In this document: positions 16,126 through 24,221 of the stretch, piece by piece
How positions within the stretch are numbered: the stretch's first letter is position 1
Layout: each line of letters starts with the position of its first letter
DNA from: a virus
Length of the DNA stretch: 39,291 nucleotides
Reading direction: 5' to 3' (one strand)
Virus record (IMG/VR): IMGVR_UViG_3300031999_000087
Location: 1-39,291 of that record
Program-made: the position numbers and the translations under genes
The notes under the pieces: model-generated
What the model saw: only the letters and a program-made list of their open reading frames with translations
What the model was told of the DNA's origin: nothing
Database searches by the model: none

Positions 16126-16745
16126 TAAGTCACTGCTACAGAAGCTGTGGTGTTGCTGCCGAACACAGACTGGCCAGTGGCGAGACTTTGGCCGGAACGG
16201 TTAACGAAGCCAGCTTCAACGGCCACGCCGTTTGCAGTCGTAGCAGTTGCAGTAACCGTCTTAACGCCGAAGCCTGTGAAGGCAGGGCCAGCACCAGCGT
16301 CGCGACTGCCGCCCTGACCTGCCAGGAGCAGAGGCTGGGCAACATACGGAACGGTTGGGGCGTTGCCGCCGACGTTAGCAGTGGACTTGCCCCCACCAAT
16401 GGCGGTCAAGATCGCGGTTGTGGCCGCTTGCTTGCTCGCTGAGCTGGTGTAGTAGTCAATGCCGGGGGTGTAATCGTCATTGAACCCAGCATCCTTGATG
16501 GATTGCGGGGCAGTAAGGCCGATAACTGGTGGAGAGCCGAAGCCGATGCCAGTGGAAAGACCGCCGGTAGACACGTTGGTCGCGTCGTTGGCGTAGGTTG
16601 GAGTGCCGTTAGTCCAGCCAGTGATCGTGCGCCCACTAAACGGCGAACCTTTCGGGCCGCTGAATGGACTCATAATTACAGACAAGCCTGCGGAGGGGTT
16701 GGCCAAGTTTTCAGCCGTGGTGGAGCCTGGAAGCGAAGCAGCCAT
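16125..16745 (-). CDS. Putative head decoration or structural protein
   Basis: A 206-residue product, Gly/Ser/Thr-rich, with little charge and predicted beta content (NRSGQSLATGQSVFGSNTTA near the C-terminus). AGGAGG stands seven bases before the ATG, the strongest ribosome site in the late operon, which implies high expression as for an abundant virion protein. It directly follows the capsid gene and a terminator-like hairpin. Family not recognised; decoration protein is an inference. Confidence 0.6.
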   Translation of the reverse strand: MAASLPGSTTAENLANPSAGLSVIMSPFSGPKGSPFSGRTITGWTNGTPTYANDATNVSTGGLSTGIGFGSPPVIGLTAPQSIKDAGFNDDYTPGIDYYTSSASKQAATTAILTAIGGGKSTANVGGNAPTVPYVAQPLLLAGQGGSRDAGAGPAFTGFGVKTVTATATTANGVAVEAGFVNRSGQSLATGQSVFGSNTTASVAVT

Positions 16746-16760
16746 GATGTATCCTCCTGC

Positions 16761-16783
16761 GAAAAGCCCCCCGGAGGGGGCTG
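16761..16783 (-). terminator. Intrinsic terminator after the capsid gene
   Basis: On the minus strand AGCCCCC (16782-16776), a four-base loop and GGGGGCT are followed by TTTC. It sits between the capsid gene and the next gene. A partial terminator here would raise capsid transcript relative to the distal late genes. Confidence 0.7.
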
Positions 16784-16790
16784 CCCAGAC

Positions 16791-17747
16791 TTAGTTGAAG
16801 TCGATACGACCCTGGAACTGCGCACCAGAGCAAGTCAATGCACCGGCCCAAGCCAAGATCTGCACTTCAGCATCCTGGTTGATGGAGTACCGCTTGTTAG
16901 GCGACAGCGAAACGAAGTTGCGCTGGCTGTGCGGACGGTAGTGCAGGTACTTGGTGTTCAGCATGAACGCCGTACCGGCAGGGCAGAAGCCGCCGATACC
17001 ACCGTCCAGAACCACGTCAGTTCCCATGAACTTCAAGGATGGGAAGCCGAGGTTGCCAACAGTTGCGTCGGTGAATCGCTGGATGGCCTGCAGACTAGCG
17101 GTGTATGCCGACCAAGCAGTGTTGTCCATCAGGATCAGGTCAGGGGCATCAGTGCCACGAACTAGCTGCGCCCACAGAGTGTTCATGTTGGCTTGGATGG
17201 CAGTTGTAGCTGCCACGTCTACCAACTTGCTGCGCCAGAAACTCCAAGTAGCACGGTCAATGCCCCCGTAGACGCCGGTGTTCGGGGTGGTAGGTACTGC
17301 GGCGTTCAGGCCGACAATTTGCTTGCCGCCGTAGCCCAGACCGTCAGAGTACAAACCGCCGCAGATCAAGTTCTGCATGGTGGACTCTGCCACGTCGATA
17401 CGAGCACTGATCAGGTCGATCATCTGCTCAGGGCCGGCGTTCTGCAGCATTTCCAAGCCGGAAATTACCACTGGGCAGGCGGCCTGCTTGATGTCGAACT
17501 GTGCAGCGGAGATTACGTCCTGAGCTGCAACAGGCAGCAAGTCGTAGCCGCTGTAGAAGCCGGCGTTGCCGTTCTCAGCGAAGGACAGTTCTTCGTAAAT
17601 TAGGCGGCCACCGCTGAACGGGCGGGACTTGCCGCGCTGTTGCAGACGGGTGAGCAGTGCGTTGTTCTTGGTGACGTTGTCCGCAATCTTGCGGGAACGC
17701 TTTTCGATCGTAGTGGCTACGATATCTGAGACGTTGGGAAATGCCAT
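16791..17747 (-). CDS. Major capsid protein
   Basis: A 318-residue protein with the start IVATTIEKRSRKIADNVTKNNALLTRLQ and GGRLIYEELSFAENGNAGFYSGYD, a pattern known in HK97-fold capsid proteins of many podoviruses. A late stretch (APDLILMDNTAWSAYTASLQ) and a C-terminal beta domain also fit. AGAGGT precedes the ATG. Gene order scaffold - capsid - decoration supports the call. It is flanked by a large hairpin upstream and an intrinsic terminator downstream, giving a capsid-only mRNA segment. Confidence 0.9.
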   Translation of the reverse strand: MAFPNVSDIVATTIEKRSRKIADNVTKNNALLTRLQQRGKSRPFSGGRLIYEELSFAENGNAGFYSGYDLLPVAAQDVISAAQFDIKQAACPVVISGLEMLQNAGPEQMIDLISARIDVAESTMQNLICGGLYSDGLGYGGKQIVGLNAAVPTTPNTGVYGGIDRATWSFWRSKLVDVAATTAIQANMNTLWAQLVRGTDAPDLILMDNTAWSAYTASLQAIQRFTDATVGNLGFPSLKFMGTDVVLDGGIGGFCPAGTAFMLNTKYLHYRPHSQRNFVSLSPNKRYSINQDAEVQILAWAGALTCSGAQFQGRIDFN

Positions 17748-17817
17748 TATGGATTACCTCTACAGGGTTAGTTGGGGTTTATGCCATCCGATAGAGTGTA
17801 AGCTCTTTTGACCTTCG

Positions 17818-17867
17818 GTAAGCGAAGGTGGGATATGGTGTAACCATAGCACCACCTTCGCCGTTAC
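17818..17867 (-). other. Large hairpin between scaffold and capsid genes
   Basis: GCGAAGGTGG (17822-17831) pairs perfectly with CCACCTTCGC (17852-17861), extended by GTAA/TTAC across a two-base bulge, with an inner ATGGT/ACCAT arm. No T tract follows. On the minus strand it lies about 70 bases ahead of the capsid gene, where an mRNA-processing or 5'-stabilising structure is plausible. Confidence 0.65.
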
Positions 17868-17878
17868 GCAAGCACTTC

Positions 17879-18886
17879 TTACACGCGCCCCTGTGAAGCA
17901 GTAAATGCCTTCCGAACGGTGGCGCTGATGTCCTCGTCCTCAGCATCCTCGTCAGCTACCACTACCTTGCCCCCAGTTGGGATGCTTACCCCAGCAGCCT
18001 TGACCTGCTTTGTGGTCATCGCAGTCGTAGCAGCAGCCTGCCCCTGACGAGCTAGCATCACCTGCCGCACCTCAGGAACCATCCAGCAGGCTTGGTCGTA
18101 GGCTTGCTCAAGATCAGTAGCCAGCCCTCGCTCGACCAAATTAGCCATTACGCCTCGCACGTCGTTGAAGAAGTCCTTACCAGCTCCGAAGGACTCAACG
18201 GTATTGGTGGCGTACTGAGTCTCCTGCCCCTCACGCCACTGGCGCATGTAGTTAAGCTCTTGTTGGAACTCAGGGGGCATCTGCATCTGTTGCTGTTGCT
18301 GGGGAGCCTTGAGCACTTCCTGCCCAACCGACTTGTTGATCACTTCCCGCAGCGGGATGCCGTACTGGTCGGCGATCCGCATTAGTTCGTTGAACTTAGC
18401 AGGCATGTCGGCGGTGCGTAGGGTGCGCTCACTCTGGGCCATGCCCTGAATGTAGCTTACCGGGTCTGTGCCAGCAGCCTGAGCTTCATTAGCCACCGGG
18501 CGCATCTGGTCTACGAACTGCTGCATCGGGGCTACGCGCTCTTGAATCTGCCGAACACCGTTGGCGCTGGCCTCTTCGCGACGGATGACCTCAGCCTTGA
18601 TGTCTGGGTCAAGCGCTGCCCATTTTTCACGGGACGCTGGCGTCCAGCTTTGTGGTGGCTTGTCTGTAGAGAGCGCTACCGGGTCGCTGGGGGCTGCCTC
18701 CGTCACAACCTCAGGAGTAGCTGCTTCCTCGGCCTTCTTAGCAGCAAAGCGGCCCGCTTCATCGCGAACTGTCTCTTCTACGGAAGCATCGGTTTCCGCC
18801 ACAACGGCGGGCTCATCTTGGAGTTCTTCCGCCGCGCTAAATGCTGAGCGGACGTCTTCGTACAGGTCTTCGCCTTCAATCGCCAT
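17879..18886 (-). CDS. Capsid scaffolding protein
   Basis: A 335-residue acidic, helical, Gln/Ala-rich protein. The N-terminal region carries the phage-scaffold hallmark RDEAGRFAAKK and the segment PQSWTPASREKWAALDPDIK followed by VIRREE; the C-terminus is acidic then basic (VVVADEDAEDEDISATVRKAF), as in scaffolds that contact coat protein through a terminal basic helix. It is encoded immediately before the capsid gene. Scaffolds guide procapsid assembly and then leave. AGAGGT precedes the ATG. Confidence 0.85.
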   Translation of the reverse strand: MAIEGEDLYEDVRSAFSAAEELQDEPAVVAETDASVEETVRDEAGRFAAKKAEEAATPEVVTEAAPSDPVALSTDKPPQSWTPASREKWAALDPDIKAEVIRREEASANGVRQIQERVAPMQQFVDQMRPVANEAQAAGTDPVSYIQGMAQSERTLRTADMPAKFNELMRIADQYGIPLREVINKSVGQEVLKAPQQQQQMQMPPEFQQELNYMRQWREGQETQYATNTVESFGAGKDFFNDVRGVMANLVERGLATDLEQAYDQACWMVPEVRQVMLARQGQAAATTAMTTKQVKAAGVSIPTGGKVVVADEDAEDEDISATVRKAFTASQGRV

Positions 18887-19280
18887 CGTACACCTCTGTA
18901 ATTGGTTTGTAGCCGTTCGTCACCATCTGTGTGGCTTCAGCGATGTCGGCCTTTATGTCGCCTACGTCGACCTTCGGGGGTGGTGGTGCGCAAGCTCCTG
19001 ACTTGATCGCGTCATCACTATACCCATCGGCCATGTTTACCACGTTGTTACGCCGGTTGTGCTCCTGCATATCCCGCTGGCTGGTGATCAAGCTGCCATC
19101 CACGCTAGATATAAAGGAGTCAAACTTCCCGGTCACAAAGCCCTTGGCTGCCGTTAGGATAACCTTAGTCATGGACTCCCCACACATCACGCACTTGGGG
19201 GTGTCCATGCACTCAGCTACGGGCCGAGTATAGTCGACCTCTACCTCACAGTCCTTGCACAGGGCTTCATATGTCGGCAC
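18876..19280 (-). CDS. FmdB-type zinc-ribbon protein
   Basis: A 134-residue protein. Read from a GTG at 19280 it begins MPTYEALCKDCEVEVDYTRP, like FmdB-family zinc ribbons; the two Cys pairs are C8-x2-C11 (CKDC) and CVMC about 25 residues later. The rest is polar with a Pro-rich patch (CAPPPPKVD). The GTG lies two bases after the stop of a 40-codon gene, so it is probably translated by coupling. An ATG at 19364 would add 28 unrelated Arg/Ser-rich residues that overlap that gene. Role in head assembly unknown. Confidence 0.7.
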   Translation of the reverse strand: MPTYEALCKDCEVEVDYTRPVAECMDTPKCVMCGESMTKVILTAAKGFVTGKFDSFISSVDGSLITSQRDMQEHNRRNNVVNMADGYSDDAIKSGACAPPPPKVDVGDIKADIAEATQMVTNGYKPITEVYDGD

Positions 19281-19281
19281 C

Positions 19282-19404
19282 TCAGTTGCCCCCGCTGGCA
19301 GGCCATTGTGGAACCTCGACCGGCTCAGGCTTTGGCTCAGGAGCCGGCGCTTCGAACTCTTCATCTACGGGGTCAGTCTTTTTTGGAGCTGGTTTTGTCG
19401 CCAT
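19282..19404 (-). CDS. Very small acidic Pro-rich protein (40 aa)
   Basis: A 40-codon frame starting MATKPAPKKTDPVDEEFEAP and continuing with PEPKPEP repeats to a Trp near the end. AAGGAG stands nine bases before the ATG at 19404, inside the 3' end of the portal gene, and the stop is followed after one base by the GTG of the zinc-ribbon gene. The strong ribosome site and tight fit support it as real. Its charge and Pro content suggest an unfolded linker or assembly factor; function unknown. Confidence 0.6.
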   Translation of the reverse strand: MATKPAPKKTDPVDEEFEAPAPEPKPEPVEVPQWPASGGN

Positions 19405-21457
19405 TTGCACTCTCCTTCTTAAGATCCGCCATTTCATGAGCGGACTGGGATTTGATGGATGCCTGACTCGCCGCGCTTTCCATCTTCATTTGATGCTCTT
19501 GCGTCTTAAACTGTAGCTCCATGGTCAACTTGCGCTCTAGGAACGCCATTTCCATTTCTTGTATGGCCATGTCGCCCTGCATCTTCTGCTGTTGGAGCTG
19601 GGCCTGAAGTTCTATCTTCTGCCGCTCAACCTCAAGGTCGGCTTGAGCTTGCACCTGTTCAAGCTGCACCTTCTGTTGAGACTCTTGCTGCTTAATCTGA
19701 GCCTCCATAGTCATGCGCTGCTGATCCATTTGCACCTGTGCCTGCATCTCCTGCTGGCGCATCTGCATTTCCATCTGGAGCTTTTGCTGCTCAGGGTTAG
19801 GTTCAGGGGGCTTGGGCTGCTGGGCTGCCTTGGATAACTGGTCAAGCTGCTGATCCAGTACCCCCTCTACCTCGGTGGCCCCCTTGTACCCAGCGATGGT
19901 GAACTTGAACATGGTCAGAAGCAGCGGGCCAAGGCCCGGAGTGGTGGTCATCGCCGGAACGGCTGACTGTAGGAACTGACTTACAAAGCCCATCAGCTCC
20001 ATGCGCTGCCCCTTCTCCAGCGCCCAGTCCGCTTGGGTCATGCTATCGGCTTGGATGCTTACCTTGTACATGCTCATGAAATCGTCGCGCAGCACGGCGG
20101 CGGCCTGTGGGATGAACTGCTGATCAGCCTCACTAATGGTACCAACAATCTTAAGGAACTTTTCGTCGGAGTATAGCTGGGTCATCATTTCAGCCATGAT
20201 GCGCAACACGCCGGTTACGAAATACGAAACATCACGCTGATATCCATTCATTCGCACGCTGGCGAACTGGGCCTTGATCTGCTGGGCGGCGGCAGTTTCG
20301 TACTGATTGCTAGACCCGCGCATGATGTCAGCCATGCCGCTAATCTCTTGTAGCAGAGATTTGATGGCCTCAAACTGAGCTTGCAGCGCTTGCAGAACAG
20401 TAACGACCTGCTCAACGGGATACCACTGGATCATCCCAGCCGCGCCACCCTGCTCTGCGAACATAGCCCAGTTGTCCACCGGCACCAGCGTGTTCTCTTG
20501 CCCCTCCAACATGCGTCCAATCTCTGGCGCGCCAGCGTTGTACACCCCGGCCACCTTAATCGCGTCGATGATCATGCTGATGCGAGCATACAGAACGTCT
20601 AGCTGATTATACTGATCTTGGCTGATGTGGTAGTCAGTCACCGGCAGAAAGCTGGCCGTGGTGACATTGGCAATCAGCGGACAGGGGCACGGAAAGAACC
20701 CCTTTAGGCCGTAGGGATCTTCTTTCTGATCTAGTGGATCGTCCATGCCCTTGGCGATGTGCAAGACCGTGCTGGTCTTCTTGTCCCAGATCTCATACAC
20801 CTCGAACTTGTCCTGCAGGACTTCCTTAGGGGTGACGTTAGTGGCTGAGTCATTCACCCCTTGGATGGTGCTCAGAGCCTGTTCACCCCAACGCTTAATC
20901 ACCTCGGCCTTAGTTAGATCAAGCTTGCGCCCTACCCACGTCACTTGCTGCCAAGTGCGGGTCGGCTCGTAGATGAAGTCAGACCAGAACACAGTGTCTA
21001 CAAAGATCTGCTCAGTGCCCGGCACCGTGGTCGGCTGCCCCCCTTCCTCAGCCTGTGGGTTGGTCTCCATCTCAAAGCGCAGCCACACCTGACCAATGCC
21101 CGGCACCAAGCGGTCTAGAATAGAGTGCCGAATGGCATCCTCAAAGCCGGGGCTGCACTGTACCTCGTAACTAAGTCCTCGCTGAACAAGAAGAGAAGCA
21201 ACACGAGCCACATCATCGTCAAAATCGCCCCTATGAAGGCGGCCGACATCAGGCTTAGGAAGGCTATTGAACAGACTTTCCTTAAGCGTGTTGACGTTCG
21301 CGTAAAACAAGTTCGCCCGCTTAATAGTGCGGTTACTAAGCGCCTCGCGATCGTCTTGGTAGCGCTGATACACCAGATCGCCGTGGGTCTTAGACCTCTG
21401 AAGATACTTCTCTGCCTTTTCAATTCGCTTAGTCCACTTAGTGCCGAGGCCCATCAT
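19373..21457 (-). CDS. Portal protein
   Basis: A 694-residue protein, the size expected of podovirus portals. The N-terminus (WTKRIEKAEKYLQRSKTHGDLVYQRYQDD) and the central FWSDFIYEPTRTWQQVTWVG and YHISQDQYNQLDVLYARISM segments match P22-like portal families. Residues about 560-690 form a very long Gln/Met-rich coiled coil, which could be the barrel lying inside the capsid. AAGGAG overlaps the terminase stop just before the ATG. It should form the dodecameric DNA channel and dock the terminase. Confidence 0.85.
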   Translation of the reverse strand: MMGLGTKWTKRIEKAEKYLQRSKTHGDLVYQRYQDDREALSNRTIKRANLFYANVNTLKESLFNSLPKPDVGRLHRGDFDDDVARVASLLVQRGLSYEVQCSPGFEDAIRHSILDRLVPGIGQVWLRFEMETNPQAEEGGQPTTVPGTEQIFVDTVFWSDFIYEPTRTWQQVTWVGRKLDLTKAEVIKRWGEQALSTIQGVNDSATNVTPKEVLQDKFEVYEIWDKKTSTVLHIAKGMDDPLDQKEDPYGLKGFFPCPCPLIANVTTASFLPVTDYHISQDQYNQLDVLYARISMIIDAIKVAGVYNAGAPEIGRMLEGQENTLVPVDNWAMFAEQGGAAGMIQWYPVEQVVTVLQALQAQFEAIKSLLQEISGMADIMRGSSNQYETAAAQQIKAQFASVRMNGYQRDVSYFVTGVLRIMAEMMTQLYSDEKFLKIVGTISEADQQFIPQAAAVLRDDFMSMYKVSIQADSMTQADWALEKGQRMELMGFVSQFLQSAVPAMTTTPGLGPLLLTMFKFTIAGYKGATEVEGVLDQQLDQLSKAAQQPKPPEPNPEQQKLQMEMQMRQQEMQAQVQMDQQRMTMEAQIKQQESQQKVQLEQVQAQADLEVERQKIELQAQLQQQKMQGDMAIQEMEMAFLERKLTMELQFKTQEHQMKMESAASQASIKSQSAHEMADLKKESANGDKTSSKKD

Positions 21458-22791
21458 ATTCTCCTTACGTCAGACTGCCGTGCCTCACGCTCCGCAAACA
21501 GCCGGTCTAACGTAACGACATTCGTGGGTGATTTAGTGTAGTTCATAGTCTTGTTAGCTTCTTTCACTGCTGCGGGGTTCATAGCCAGCGATAAGTACCG
21601 GAAACTGTCCGCGGGGTTACTAGACCAGTCGTGCTTAGGCTGCTCCTTAAACATCTGCCGCTTATCGTCCCACTCACGCTGGTAGGACTTCAGTGCAGAC
21701 AGCCCCTCACGCACTTCCTTGCAGTCAGTGTTAAAGTAGCACAGTGGCAGGGTCTTCCGCACGGCCTGTATGCCGTCTTGTACGCTTAGGCTTGCCACCA
21801 ACTGTGTCTTACACCCATCGGCCTGCATAAGCTCCCTGACGGACTTACCCGTCTGGAAGGACTTGTTCTTAGCGTCGTGGGGGAGGTAGAAGGTGCCGTA
21901 GGCGTAGGGCTTAGACCGTAGATGAGTAAGCACATCATCCACAGAGTACCCAGCGACAGTAAAAAAGTCAATAATAGCAAGCTCACGGCCATTAGCCTGA
22001 AAGAACCAGATAGAAGTGTCATCACTGTAGCCAATGTCGAAGGAGAGCTGCACCGGCTTATTAGGGTCATAAGGAAATGACCCGCAGTGCGTAGCTTCAA
22101 GCTCGTTGAGCTGATCACCATAGTACGCCCCCCTCACCGCCGCCGCAAAGTCGCACTCGAATTCCTGCCTGTAGGTATTCTCATCGCTGCCGGGGCTGTG
22201 ACGGAGCATGTGCAGCTCTTCGTCGTCTATAATTCCAGAAGTCGATGCCTTGAGGATCGACGTGAACCAGCCCGCAGAGGTGGCTGCGTCTTCCCACAGG
22301 TCGAAGAAGTGGTTTCGTCCCTTCGGAGTTCCAATGAATACGCACCACCCCTTTCGGTCAGCCAAGGTTGGAGCAATAACCTCGCCAAAAAGTCTCGGGG
22401 TGATATCTCCGTATTCGTCAATGATAACTCCATCGAAGTAGTTACCCCGGAGCGAATCAGGGTTATCAGCACCGTATAGTCGTATTTTTGCCCCATTCTT
22501 AAGGACGACACTTAGTTCAGACTCCATTATTTTGTCAATCAGCGGCGCGGCGTACACTTTCAGGTACACCCAAGCGATGCTCTTAGCTTGGCTGTAGAAC
22601 GGCGCGATGTAGGCGTACTGAGGGTATGGCAGATGGTTCTGAATCGCCTTGTCGATCAGGTCGTTGATGCACGCCACGGTCTTACCCGCCCGCCGATGCC
22701 ATACCATGACGCTAAAGCGCTGAGCGCGAGCGTGAAAGGGTATGGCCTCCGGGCGAGGGAGGTACGTGGACGTGATCACATTCTTATTCAA
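21454..22791 (-). CDS. terL: Terminase large subunit
   Basis: A 445-residue DNA-packaging motor. The ATPase part has Walker A HRRAGKT (32-38) and Walker B GVIIDEYG with Glu126; the coupling motif is in FIGTPKGRN (about 152-160). The C-terminal RNase H-like nuclease has Asp252 in SFDIGYSDDTS and a late acidic site in HDWSSNPADSFRYL. I use TTG at 22791, five bases after GGGAG and overlapping the small-subunit stop; a GTG four codons in is possible. Cuts and pumps DNA into the procapsid. Confidence 0.95.
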   Translation of the reverse strand: MNKNVITSTYLPRPEAIPFHARAQRFSVMVWHRRAGKTVACINDLIDKAIQNHLPYPQYAYIAPFYSQAKSIAWVYLKVYAAPLIDKIMESELSVVLKNGAKIRLYGADNPDSLRGNYFDGVIIDEYGDITPRLFGEVIAPTLADRKGWCVFIGTPKGRNHFFDLWEDAATSAGWFTSILKASTSGIIDDEELHMLRHSPGSDENTYRQEFECDFAAAVRGAYYGDQLNELEATHCGSFPYDPNKPVQLSFDIGYSDDTSIWFFQANGRELAIIDFFTVAGYSVDDVLTHLRSKPYAYGTFYLPHDAKNKSFQTGKSVRELMQADGCKTQLVASLSVQDGIQAVRKTLPLCYFNTDCKEVREGLSALKSYQREWDDKRQMFKEQPKHDWSSNPADSFRYLSLAMNPAAVKEANKTMNYTKSPTNVVTLDRLFAEREARQSDVRRI

Positions 22792-23113
22792 CTATCTCCC
22801 CCTCGGCAATCTCCGCCCCCGGCGCAGGTCGATTCAGCGGAGATGCTGGGATGTTGCTGCGATACTCTAAGACCTGCCCCGCCACAGCGGCGGTAGCCTC
22901 CTTCGGGGACAACTTCATCATCAGTTGTAGGAACTGACCGTAGTTATCTGGGTCGTTAGCCCAAATTGCAAGGCGGGGGACGCCCCCAATCATCTCGAAG
23001 GACTCTAAAAAGGCTTGCTCAATCTGCCGGCGGCTGAAGACACGCTCGACATTGCCGGACTTCTTACGCTGACGTTCAGAGAGCTGCTGTTGCAGGGCGA
23101 TGTTGAAGTCCAT
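22784..23113 (-). CDS. Putative terminase small subunit
   Basis: A 109-residue helical protein starting MDFNIALQQQLSERQRKKSG, placed directly before the large terminase. The start is fixed by the promoter: the -10 box at 23146-23151 places transcription start near 23138, so a TTG at 23167 would lie upstream of the mRNA start. No strong Shine-Dalgarno site precedes the ATG. Sequence similarity to known small subunits is not obvious; the call rests on size, helical and basic nature and position as first late gene. Confidence 0.6.
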   Translation of the reverse strand: MDFNIALQQQLSERQRKKSGNVERVFSRRQIEQAFLESFEMIGGVPRLAIWANDPDNYGQFLQLMMKLSPKEATAAVAGQVLEYRSNIPASPLNRPAPGAEIAEGEIVE

Positions 23114-23145
23114 GGAGGTAAGCTCTGTGGATTGGAGATACGGAG

Positions 23146-23175
23146 AGTATAGCACGCCCTGTTCCAAAAAGGCAA
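23146..23175 (-). promoter_or_regulatory. Late-operon sigma70-type promoter
   Basis: On the minus strand TTGCCT (23175-23170), an 18-base spacer and TATACT (23151-23146). It lies about 33 bases before the first late gene and is the only strong promoter seen before some 21 kb of minus-strand genes. Three regularly spaced repeats lie immediately upstream. Confidence 0.75.
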
Positions 23176-23178
23176 GCG

Positions 23179-23231
23179 CTCAGTACTCACCATCTAAGAA
23201 CTCAGTACTCCCCATCTCAAAACTCAGTACT
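23179..23231. repeat. Three CTCAGTACT repeats with exact 22-bp spacing
   Basis: CTCAGTACT starts at 23179, 23201 and 23223, a period of 22 bp (about two helical turns), with partly similar spacers. The core AGTACT is palindromic. Position just upstream of the late -35 box suggests binding sites for an activator of late transcription. Confidence 0.75.
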
Positions 23232-23627
23232 AAGGTCATAGAAATGGTCATTTTGTACTCAGGGCATGAGGCCGCGCTTGGCCGCCCCCCACTTTGCTTG
23301 AAGGGGGAGGGGGGTGCTGTTGACCTTGATCTCAGCGCCCGGAGGGTAAGAGCGTGAGGGATGGCACAGCCCGACGGCGCAGCCGGCACGCCCAGCTTGG
23401 TGCGTAGACCGTAGGGCTGGGCATGCTGTGGCGCGTAGCGTTGCTGTTGCCCTTGCTTGGCGCGTAGCGTGCTGTGCTTGGCGCGTAGCGTGCTGTTGCC
23501 TTGCTGCCCTACAGGGTAGTGCTGTGCGCGCCGTAGGCGCGTGCTTTGCTGTGTGGCGTGCGAGCGCAGCGAGCTCAGCCACAAAGGGGCCATAGAGCCA
23601 GACTATTAGCTGATAGATAAATACAAT
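23232..23627. other. Gene-free control region with iteron-like repeats
   Basis: No convincing gene is present on either strand; the open frames are low-complexity. TGGCGCGTAGCG occurs at 23429, 23458 and 23479, the last two within a 21-bp tandem unit, and GAGCGCAGCGAG at 23562. Motifs GAGCGCAGCGAG and GCTGTTGACCTT recur in the second gene-free block at 24357-24986, so the two blocks probably share a function such as origin or partner binding. Confidence 0.5.
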
Positions 23628-23657
23628 ATGACGGGGTTACTGGAAACTGAGTATAAT
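23628..23657 (+). promoter_or_regulatory. Sigma70-type promoter for the 23708 gene
   Basis: ATGACG (23628-23633), an 18-base spacer and a perfect TATAAT (23652-23657), about 50 bases before the ATG at 23708. The transcript would carry two small genes and end at the strong terminator at 24330-24356. Confidence 0.65.
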
Positions 23658-23707
23658 GGCTTTAGGCAAGGCAATACCGCCCAGCCACTAGAAACAAGGA
23701 TTACAAA

Positions 23708-24220
23708 ATGACCAAGCCAGCCCGCAAGCCCCGCACCACTGCCGACCTAGCTGCCGCCGCTACTGCTGCCGGCGTTGAACTGGTGCCGAACATTAACGCG
23801 CTGCCTGTAATGGAGGTTGAGGCTGTAATGGAGGTTGAGGCTGTAATGGAGGTTGAGGCTGTAATGGAGGTTGAGGCTGTAATGGAGGTTGAGGCGCTAC
23901 CAGTGATGGAGGTTGAGTATGTAGCGCCTGCCACCTACCTAGAAGCGGTAGCACGGCACGAAAGGAGCATTGAACTGGGTGCCGATAGCCGGATGTTGAC
24001 CGGGTTTACCAAGCCCTGTGTTGCGCGTGACGGTACGATCACCCATGCTGTATGGGTTGCACTGCAAGCGCCGGAATTAAGCTACACTAGCGCCATAGCC
24101 GCTGCTCTACATGCTGAATGCGCCGCACACCGTGCGCGGGGCAAAGCACCGAAGGGCACTGGCCTGAGCGCTGCCGGTTGGCTGCGGACGTTTGGTGCTA
24201 CATTTGCGCAAGGGGTTTAA
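23708..24220 (+). CDS. Repeat-containing small protein (VMEVEA repeats)
   Basis: A 170-residue protein with its own promoter and terminator. The N-terminus is basic and Ala-rich (MTKPARKPRTTADLAAAATA), residues 34-71 are six tandem VMEVEA-type repeats, and the C-terminal 95 residues form a possible folded domain (HAVWVALQAPELSYTSAIAA, then GLSAAGWLRTFG). The unit lies alone on the plus strand inside the control region. I infer a possible DNA-binding or regulatory role from position and the basic ends; no family recognised. AAGGA precedes the ATG. Confidence 0.7.
   Translation: MTKPARKPRTTADLAAAATAAGVELVPNINALPVMEVEAVMEVEAVMEVEAVMEVEAVMEVEALPVMEVEYVAPATYLEAVARHERSIELGADSRMLTGFTKPCVARDGTITHAVWVALQAPELSYTSAIAAALHAECAAHRARGKAPKGTGLSAAGWLRTFGATFAQGV
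23807..23920 (+). repeat. 18-bp coding tandem repeat
   Basis: Five contiguous 18-bp units (GTAATGGAGGTTGAGGCT and near-identical) at 23807-23896, then a six-base insertion and a sixth unit at 23903-23920. Four units are identical at the DNA level, suggesting recent expansion. Each unit holds ATGGAGG. Confidence 0.9.
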
Positions 24221-24221
24221 G

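Noticed and set aside
23114-23167. TTG start at 23167 extending the small terminase
   Set aside because: It would lie within and upstream of the promoter -10 box, so not on the mRNA.
23179-23231. CRISPR-like short repeats
   Set aside because: Repeat of 9 bp with 13-bp, partly similar spacers is too short; better read as protein-binding sites.
23243-23356. Short plus-strand frame MVILYSGHEAALGRPPLCLK
   Set aside because: No good ribosome site or promoter, and composition follows the GC-rich repeat block.
23259-23582. Minus-strand Arg/Ala/Gln-rich frame in the control region
   Set aside because: Low-complexity translation of GC-rich repeats; no ribosome site; likely non-coding.
23807-23920. 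CRISPR-like array
   Set aside because: Units are contiguous, in frame and without spacers; it is a coding tandem repeat.
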